A DNA stretch of 64,000 nucleotides from Bacteroidales bacterium. Its GTDB lineage: Bacteria > Bacteroidota > Bacteroidia > Bacteroidales > UBA932. Under the pieces are notes generated by a model. That model did no database searches. It was not told the DNA's origin and saw only the letters and a program-made list of their open reading frames with translations. Position numbers and translations under genes: made by a program. The stretch spans positions 32,883 to 96,882 of the forward strand of contig SUYV01000002.1 in NCBI GenBank assembly GCA_015060255.1, given 5' to 3'. This document shows positions 57,442 to 64,000 of this stretch, in pieces. The number at the start of each line of letters is the position of its first letter. The stretch's first letter is position 1.

Positions 57442-58174
57442 ATTGCATTCGTGTTATTCTGCTCGCTACTTCTTCCGGGTTGTCGACGAGAATCTGACCA
57501 TGATTCATGCCCTTGAAGATTTCAATCTTTGTATCAGGATACAAGGTCTTTAGATGTCTGACCTGCGGTTTAGCAACGAAGGATTCCTTTGTTCCGTACC
57601 AGTAGTGAATGTCTTGTCCAGAAATGCTTTCAAGCTTTGTTGTATATACTGAAGTATAGCCGTCAAGGACCGCTTTGCTTCCACCAAACGGATATGTTTT
57701 CTTGCATTCATCAAGCAGGACATCGAAATAATGTGAATGAAAGACCCATCTCCAGAATCCAGTCCAGTGATAGCACGACCATACATTTGCACACTGGAGA
57801 TATTTCAATGGTCCCACAAGCCAACGGGGAAGTGGCAGCAGTGGTGCAGCGTCCAATATCGCATGCTCTATCGTCACCTCATTTCTTTCAAGAATCCTAG
57901 ACAGGATTTTGCCACCGAGAGACAGCCCATAGGCGATGTCAAGATGTCCTCCAAGAGATTCGTTGATATATTCGACCACCTGCCGAGCCTGATCGTCTAT
58001 TGAAGTGAATTCCGTATGCCTGTTTAGCGTAAAGCCATCGACTTGAACCGCAATGACGTGAAACCGGTCCTCAAGCATACCGATAAGAGGCCGGAAGATC
58101 TCGTATGAGACTCCCAAGCCTGGAATCAGCAGGAGGGCAGGCGCTCCGATATTGCCGAAAGTCTTAAAATTCAT
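57407..58174 (-). CDS. Alpha/beta fold hydrolase
   Basis: PGLGVSYEIFRPL, GLSLGGKI, GMNHGQIL. Confidence 0.85.
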   Translation of the reverse strand: MNFKTFGNIGAPALLLIPGLGVSYEIFRPLIGMLEDRFHVIAVQVDGFTLNRHTEFTSIDDQARQVVEYINESLGGHLDIAYGLSLGGKILSRILERNEVTIEHAILDAAPLLPLPRWLVGPLKYLQCANVWSCYHWTGFWRWVFHSHYFDVLLDECKKTYPFGGSKAVLDGYTSVYTTKLESISGQDIHYWYGTKESFVAKPQVRHLKTLYPDTKIEIFKGMNHGQILVDNPEEVASRITRMQYEQDIIDTSID

Positions 58175-58247
58175 GGAGTTCTATATATGTCGATTTATGT
58201 GGGTAAAATTATGATATTCAGATGAGAAATACAATGTTTATTTATCA

Positions 58248-58255
58248 TATCTTTG
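58248..58255 (+). promoter_or_regulatory. -7 element TATCTTTG for GNAT gene
   Basis: TAnnTTTG consensus 23 nt before ATG. Confidence 0.55.
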
Positions 58256-58277
58256 CAACCGATAAAATTCATATGAT

Positions 58278-58874
58278 ATGATTATAGAGAGATTTACCGA
58301 AGAGGATATTCGTGAGGCGGCACATCTTTCATATCCAGTCTGGGGCGAGGGTCATGCTGCCAACGGGCAGGGCGAGGAGTTCGGACTGCTGATGTGCGAG
58401 TATATCATCCGCTATGGATGGTATGGCGCACCATTCGCTTTCAAGATTACCGACGAGGGCAAGATGGTGGGCTGCATCCTCGCAGGCAATATCGAGCAGG
58501 ATAACGGTTACAACGAGTGGCTGGATACCATGATGCCGACGTTCAATGAGCAGCAGCGAGATGAGGCGTTGGCCCTGCGTGATTACTTCGGCAAGACCTC
58601 GCCAAAGGTTTATCGCCACATGCGTGCAGATAAGGATCTGTATCTTTCGTTCTTCATCTCTGCCGTGCAAGGATGCGGCAAGCGTTTGCTTGCGGAGATC
58701 GTGGCGTTGGCAAAGAGTGAAGGCTACGAGAGCCTCTACCTTTGGACTGACTCATCGTGCAACCACGGCTACTACGCCCATCACGGCTTTGAGATGGTAA
58801 CTGAGTTCAAGTCTGACGAGTGGAAGACCGACTCCGACGATTACCTGACCTACATCTATAGAAAGAGTTTCTGA
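58278..58874 (+). CDS. GNAT family N-acetyltransferase
   Basis: AVQGCGKRLLAEIVALAKSEGYESLYLWTD...YYAHHGFEMV. Confidence 0.9.
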   Translation: MIIERFTEEDIREAAHLSYPVWGEGHAANGQGEEFGLLMCEYIIRYGWYGAPFAFKITDEGKMVGCILAGNIEQDNGYNEWLDTMMPTFNEQQRDEALALRDYFGKTSPKVYRHMRADKDLYLSFFISAVQGCGKRLLAEIVALAKSEGYESLYLWTDSSCNHGYYAHHGFEMVTEFKSDEWKTDSDDYLTYIYRKSF

Positions 58875-58955
58875 TAATTACCGATTTATATATACAACGA
58901 AGCCCGACACATGTGTGCCAGGCTTGTAGTTTGCTGATTAATGGTGGATATATAT

Positions 58956-59639
58956 TTATTTGAAATACTCAATCTGCCTGGTTATAGTAACATCCCCGTT
59001 AGGAGTGGATATGTTGATGACTAAAGGATTGGAGTATTCATCAAAGTTATCGTATGTAAGCTCGGTAATCAAGCAAAGTTCTTCAGCAAAATTGAAGTCA
59101 TAATGTGGCAGTCCGTTACTATAATATAGATATTCTTCGATGTTATAGCCGTTCTCAATACCTGCAAGAGCGACAAGTTCATTGTTTTTATAGCATCGCA
59201 CTTTTGTAAACCTTCCAGTGCTTCTATCCCATTCATACTCTATTTTCTTCTCCACATTACGAGTCACTTCTCCATTTTCCGTAATTGAAAAGGTTCTGGT
59301 TTCCGTCCTATTGTCGTATTTAGTCCAATCATCCGGGAATACGAAATAAGCATATGTTCCACAAATCCACGGAAATAACATCGACCTTGTATCTGCGGTC
59401 GGCTTCCATTCTTCTCCATTCCACGAATGGTATATAAGTTTACCGGATTTGTCAAAGGTATATGATTCTATGTTTGTGCCGAACTCACTTTCTATGGTTT
59501 CCGTTACTGTCTTAACATTTCCCTTAAGAAGCAATTGCTTATACATAGGTATATCAGGCTGCGCATAATAATCAGTCACGCAGTCTTCACAGCCCCAAAG
59601 GCAGATGGCCGTAGTCAAAAGTGTTATTATACGTTTCAT
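58956..59639 (-). CDS. Hypothetical lipoprotein
   Basis: AICLWGCED lipobox. Confidence 0.75.
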   Translation of the reverse strand: MKRIITLLTTAICLWGCEDCVTDYYAQPDIPMYKQLLLKGNVKTVTETIESEFGTNIESYTFDKSGKLIYHSWNGEEWKPTADTRSMLFPWICGTYAYFVFPDDWTKYDNRTETRTFSITENGEVTRNVEKKIEYEWDRSTGRFTKVRCYKNNELVALAGIENGYNIEEYLYYSNGLPHYDFNFAEELCLITELTYDNFDEYSNPLVINISTPNGDVTITRQIEYFK

Positions 59640-59651
59640 CTCTATTCAGTT

Positions 59652-60164
59652 TTAGAAATACAGACAAAGACCTATACCATTTTCTGTAGAGCCCAAAGCA
59701 AGCTCCGGTGTATAAGGAAGATTTGCATTGTATGTATCACGGATTCCCTTAAGCTGCTTCTTTCCGGAATTCATAAGCAAGCCTCCTGTCAGATCGAAAA
59801 CGGCTCCTATGACCATCAGGCTTCCTCCTATGACGAATCCTACACCTGAAGATGGAGCATCTGGATTATAATTTTTATTAGATTCCGCCGCATTCGCAAT
59901 AAAAACAATAGCACCAAATGTGGTGACTGTACCTCCGAAGGATAGAACTCCGACTCCTGCATTCCACTTCCTTCGTCCGCCCTTGAAGTCTTTGTACATA
60001 TCGTTGTCGAACAGGTCTCTGGCCGCAGCCTTCTTCACCTTGTTGCCATCAAGATAGAGATTACCCGATTTGTAGTCAAGCGTCCTCACATCTGCTATCT
60101 GTGCTTTTCCATAGAATGACGATAGAGCAAACATTGCCAAGATAATCAGTAAAATCCTTTTCAT
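59652..60164 (-). CDS. Hypothetical secreted/membrane protein
   Basis: Signal peptide, two hydrophobic Gly-rich segments; -7 element CAAAGTTA at 60191-60198 (minus). Confidence 0.75.
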   Translation of the reverse strand: MKRILLIILAMFALSSFYGKAQIADVRTLDYKSGNLYLDGNKVKKAAARDLFDNDMYKDFKGGRRKWNAGVGVLSFGGTVTTFGAIVFIANAAESNKNYNPDAPSSGVGFVIGGSLMVIGAVFDLTGGLLMNSGKKQLKGIRDTYNANLPYTPELALGSTENGIGLCLYF

Positions 60165-60381
60165 AATAAACCCTCCATTTATGTTTAAGGCAAAGTTACA
60201 GACTATCTATTCAAAACTTTTCAAAACGGCCTATTATCCGACTAACAAAATACACCCACAAACACCTAACTATCAACACATTAAGCTTATTTGTATTTTC
60301 AAGTTTCTAACAAGAGATAAGTAGATAGCGTGTAAGATGCTGGATATCAGCATATTATCGCTCTACCGCAATTTACACCAT

Positions 60382-62070
60382 TTATGCCAACCTTTCCAAT
60401 ATGTATGACGCAATTTCAGGCGACAATCTGGATATCTTACCCTTTATACGTCCTTTCTTCATGTAGATATTGGCAGTGGAGTCACCTGTAAAGACACTGA
60501 TCGCCTTGGCGGAAAAGCCGGCAAACAGAAAGCATAGTAACCTATAATCCATTTCGTTAAGATTTGTCATCTCACTACGAAGGATATTCATCACATCACC
60601 CTTATATTCATTTACGATCTTTTCCAACTGCGCAATGTGTTTTTTATCTGTCGTGAGATTTTCAATCTCATTTTTCACCTGATGATAAATCGCATCTTGA
60701 TCTCTGCTGCTGCCGTGAGTCTCATAATATGTGTTACTTAATTTATCGAGAAGCGCAAACTGTCTTGAAAACAACATCGTGATCTGTTCTGACATTTCCT
60801 TCAGCAACTTGTCCTGATGTTCTTTATCTGAGGCGGACTCAATCAACTTATCGTTAGTTACTGCCAAAGAGACTTTCAGTTCATCTGCCAGTTCCATATA
60901 AGCTGAGATCTGATTATCTTTTAAAATCATACGGCGACGATACACCAGCACCAATGACAGGATTGTAAATATTGAGATGACTATCACAATGTACATTCTA
61001 TACTTGTTGTTCTGCAGCAGTTGTTCGTTATAAGCTGACTTTGTTTCAAAATAGTCGTTCCTGATTGATTGCAACGGCTTTTGTAGCGCAGCTCTGACTA
61101 TAGAGTCCTGCAAATTGAAGAGACATTCGTAATTATCCAATGCCATTTTATAATTTCCTTGCTCATTGCTTACAATGTAGGCCATGTGATATATCATACA
61201 ACTGTCTCTTGAATTTTGAGTCAAGGCCCATGATGCTTCGAGCAACCTATGAGCTTCGCTATAATTGCCGTTCAATGCCGCATCATAAGCTTTTGCCGTG
61301 TTTATTATCAGAGTCCCTTTAATGTCTGTAAAATGACCGCCGTTCAGCAAGTCATGCAGTGAGGAGATGTCATTCTCGGCCTGATAGACAAGACATAACA
61401 CCTCCAGAGCATTCAGATAAACTCCGCTGTCATTATTATCTGAAGCCCATGATAAGACCTCTTTAAGTGTTATTTCCGCTTGAGGATAATCCTCCAATGC
61501 ATAATAGGTATTACCGATGTCTAAGTTAGTATAATTGACATGAGCAGTCTTACCTGCTCTACTAAAATAATCATATGCTTTATTAAAGGCTGCCAAAGCC
61601 TTGTTGAAATCCAGAGAACGATGATTCAAGGCTCCTAATTGAGCGTACAAAAGCCCTTTTACATAATCGTCATCTATATGATCAAGCAATTGCTCCGCCT
61701 CTGTATATGAATACATGGCGTCAGTGTCCCGACCGGCATTCTGCTGAATACGTCCTATGTAATAGTACGCTTTGAACAGTTTGATGAAATCACTCTTACT
61801 TTTATAATGATCAACAACACCGAGCATGATGGAATCATCGGTTTCATCGATGTAACATTTATCCTTTGCTTGTGCCAACAGCAAGTGATAGTGGTTTACC
61901 TCATTGCTTGTCAATGATGATATATCGATCGATTGCAGAACCTGTAGTGCACTGTCAGGACGTTCGTTAATGTATGTTTCGATATCTTCTAGTTTACCCT
62001 TGTCAGTTGAACATAAAGTGCATAACAGTATTATTGCGACACTAAACATATATGCAAGAAAACGTTTCAT
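60382..62070 (-). CDS. TPR-TM protein with C-terminal helix-turn-helix-like domain
   Basis: N-terminal export signal, TPR repeats, single TM YIVIVISIFTILSLVLVYRRR, coiled coil, C-terminal NEMDYRLLCFLFAGFSAKAISVFTGDSTANIYMKKGRIKGKI. Confidence 0.85.
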   Translation of the reverse strand: MKRFLAYMFSVAIILLCTLCSTDKGKLEDIETYINERPDSALQVLQSIDISSLTSNEVNHYHLLLAQAKDKCYIDETDDSIMLGVVDHYKSKSDFIKLFKAYYYIGRIQQNAGRDTDAMYSYTEAEQLLDHIDDDYVKGLLYAQLGALNHRSLDFNKALAAFNKAYDYFSRAGKTAHVNYTNLDIGNTYYALEDYPQAEITLKEVLSWASDNNDSGVYLNALEVLCLVYQAENDISSLHDLLNGGHFTDIKGTLIINTAKAYDAALNGNYSEAHRLLEASWALTQNSRDSCMIYHMAYIVSNEQGNYKMALDNYECLFNLQDSIVRAALQKPLQSIRNDYFETKSAYNEQLLQNNKYRMYIVIVISIFTILSLVLVYRRRMILKDNQISAYMELADELKVSLAVTNDKLIESASDKEHQDKLLKEMSEQITMLFSRQFALLDKLSNTYYETHGSSRDQDAIYHQVKNEIENLTTDKKHIAQLEKIVNEYKGDVMNILRSEMTNLNEMDYRLLCFLFAGFSAKAISVFTGDSTANIYMKKGRIKGKISRLSPEIASYILERLA

Positions 62071-62189
62071 ATGATAACAGATGGCATTGTAAAACTAAAT
62101 CTATGTATGATGATACATACCGTATTCTACGATTGTAAAGGTATAAGATTCATCGGAGAATGACAATATTTCGCCAGATTATGTTAATT

Positions 62190-62610
62190 TAAGTGCAAGC
62201 CGAGAGGAATGGAAGCTTGCTTACATTTCCGAGGCGCAGCCTTAAATGCCAGCGAAGCTGGAATCTAGCGGGCCACGAAGGGAGACAGTCCACTCCGCAC
62301 TGCAGTAGCGAAGGCGGGGATGTTATTGACGGGAGGATTGTTGACATTATGCTGGAGCTTGCGGAAGTATAATGGCAACAGTCCGATTCCTTATGCCCAT
62401 AGGGGCAAGTCTTCTGACAGCTGTGCTGGCTGAAGTCTTGCACGGGCTTTTACATTGTGCGTGGGCTTCGGCGAGAGTTTGAGGATCTGCTTGCAGTCCT
62501 CATATTCTCGCCTGTGCGGTGGGTATAGATGGTTGCGTTCTTTCGCTAACGCTCAAGCGACTTCGTCGATGGCTGTGGTTTTCGTAGAAAGGCGCAAAGG
62601 GCAAGTGCTG
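62190..62610. ncRNA. Candidate structured non-coding region / dispersed element
   Basis: Dense stem-loops with no supported ORF (see findings). Confidence 0.35.
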
Positions 62611-62656
62611 CTTTTATATTGTAACCGTGAATAAATCCATATTTGATTATATTCAC

Positions 62657-62664
62657 TATCTTTG
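62657..62664 (+). promoter_or_regulatory. -7 element TATCTTTG for 62713 gene
   Basis: TAnnTTTG consensus. Confidence 0.5.
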
Positions 62665-62712
62665 TCAGTGAAATTTGTTGTTGAATAACTCGGATAACAT
62701 CTAACTTTTCAG

Positions 62713-63651
62713 ATGCGTCGTTTTGAGAATTACATATTCGGTGTGATACTGGCGGTGTGCCTTTGTTCCTGTTTCCACACCAGTGATGTAGGCAGGGTGC
62801 TGGATCAGGCTGAGATATGTCTGAGCACTGCGCCTGACAGTGCGTTCGTTGCACTTGATTCGCTGGACAGAAGTCTGCTCAACACAAAGAAACTGCAGGC
62901 ACGTCACGCACTGCTGTACTCTCAAGCTCTGGAGAAGGTGGGCATAGAGGTATATGACGACAGCATAATCAATATTGCCATTGATTACTATTCTTCAGTC
63001 GGAGATGACGAAAACATGCTGAAGGCCCGGGAATGTCTGGAACATATAAACGCGAATGCCCTGCTGCTGGCTCCTACCGATACTCTGAAGATCCAGAATG
63101 CCCGAATCATAGAGGAACGGTATATGGACAAGAGGATGCTCGTCGAGAAGGACGATCGTATCCGTAAGATCATAGTTCTTTCTTTTATTCTTCTGGCAAC
63201 ACTTGTGATTGCAATCCGATATATTGTGAAGATGCTGAAGAACCGTCCTGATGAAAAAGCCATGTCGGTGATCCGGCATCGCCTTTCTGTTCTGGATAAA
63301 GTCATAGCATCCCGCATTTCGTCTGACGAGAAGCTGTACCAGAGTTCGGAAGAGGAAATCAATGTGCTGATGGAAGACCGTGAAGAATTCCTATGTTCTA
63401 CCAAAATCGTGTTCGAGGAGAGTCATCCCAAGTTCATTGCCTATCTGAAGGAGAAAGGACTTACCGATTGGGAAATCGGATATTGCTGTCTTTATACTCT
63501 TGGACTTAAGGGCAAGGATATCGGCGAATATATTCAGAAGAAGCGTCACTATATCATCAGCCACGAAATCCGTCAGAAACTCAGTCTTGGCAAACACGAA
63601 ACCAATATCAGCATCTATCTGAGGAACCTTCTGCTTGACTTGGAGCGCTGA
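62713..63651 (+). CDS. Short TPR-TM regulator-like lipoprotein, paralogous in layout to 60382 gene
   Basis: LCSC lipobox, single TM, C-terminal GLTDWEIGYCCLYTLGLKGKDIGEYIQKKRHYIISHEIRQKL. Confidence 0.8.
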   Translation: MRRFENYIFGVILAVCLCSCFHTSDVGRVLDQAEICLSTAPDSAFVALDSLDRSLLNTKKLQARHALLYSQALEKVGIEVYDDSIINIAIDYYSSVGDDENMLKARECLEHINANALLLAPTDTLKIQNARIIEERYMDKRMLVEKDDRIRKIIVLSFILLATLVIAIRYIVKMLKNRPDEKAMSVIRHRLSVLDKVIASRISSDEKLYQSSEEEINVLMEDREEFLCSTKIVFEESHPKFIAYLKEKGLTDWEIGYCCLYTLGLKGKDIGEYIQKKRHYIISHEIRQKLSLGKHETNISIYLRNLLLDLER

Positions 63652-63796
63652 TGTAAGACTTTTCAGAATCTTACGGGATAAATATTTTTCTTCTATATTG
63701 ATATTCAGTAATATACGTCGTTGATTCTTTGCTCAATACTATATGATGTAAAACTTTTTCCGGATAATTTTGTGGTATAAACCATACGGAAAAACA

Positions 63797-64000
63797 ATGA
63801 AATCAAAGACAATCACTCTTGTTGCTGTATCGCTGTTTGCAAGCATTACAGCAATTGCTCAGGAAACGGAAATTCACCAGTCAGACTCTCTCGGAACAGT
63901 CAGGAAACTCAACGAAGTCACCGTTGTCGCGCGGCAGGAACTTATCTCCACCGACGCAGATAAACTTACATATAACGTACAGGCAGACCCTCAGGCAGAA
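63797..64000 (+). CDS. Outer membrane beta-barrel / TonB-dependent receptor-like protein (3' truncated by window edge)
   Basis: Signal peptide MKSKTITLVAVSLFASITAIAQ, LNEVTVVARQELISTDADKLTYNV. Confidence 0.75.
   Translation, partial: MKSKTITLVAVSLFASITAIAQETEIHQSDSLGTVRKLNEVTVVARQELISTDADKLTYNVQADPQAE

Noticed and set aside
62189-62443. 84-aa minus-strand ORF in the structured spacer
   Set aside because: Looks like translation of a structured non-coding sequence; no promoter or RBS support.
62190-62610. RNase P RNA or SRP RNA
   Set aside because: Searched by eye for GAGGAAAGTCC/ACAGAAA and GGTCAG/GGAAGCAGC type cores on both strands and did not find them.

Overview
This 64-kb window looks like a Bacteroidales chromosome segment. 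It shows repeated TAnnTTTG -7 promoter elements, Bacteroidetes-type lipoproteins and OM barrels, and no rRNA, tRNA, CRISPR or transposase that I could recognise. Most of it is ordinary housekeeping: a 3'-terminal arginine deiminase fragment, ndk, gpsA, a V-type ATPase operon (E-DUF2764-A-B-D-I-K), metF/metH, a Na+-pumping methylmalonyl-CoA decarboxylase operon, an NfnAB-like pair, yebC, nhaA, a lipoate ligase plus glycine cleavage operon, a GH53 galactanase, a porin, a membrane LytTR regulator, a deoxynucleoside kinase, a ResB/CcsA plus tri-heme peroxidase locus, an S41 protease, and divergent TPR membrane regulators. No clear new defence or mobile system is visible. The most noteworthy observations are: (1) a Cys-rich 8-Cys/30-aa insertion in GcvPB; (2) dispersed palindromic elements apparently inserted in frame in lpdA and metH, with a related intergenic copy in the V-ATPase operon; (3) unannotated small genes (a 35-aa membrane peptide and a 117-aa secreted-like protein upstream of nhaA); (4) several intergenic spacers that each carry a locus-specific word in four alternating-orientation arms (tandem inverted repeats); (5) a 69-bp duplicated promoter segment upstream of two transcription units; and (6) a ~420-nt highly structured non-coding stretch between two divergent paralogous regulators. 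All claims come from reading the sequence and ORF track; no searches were run.
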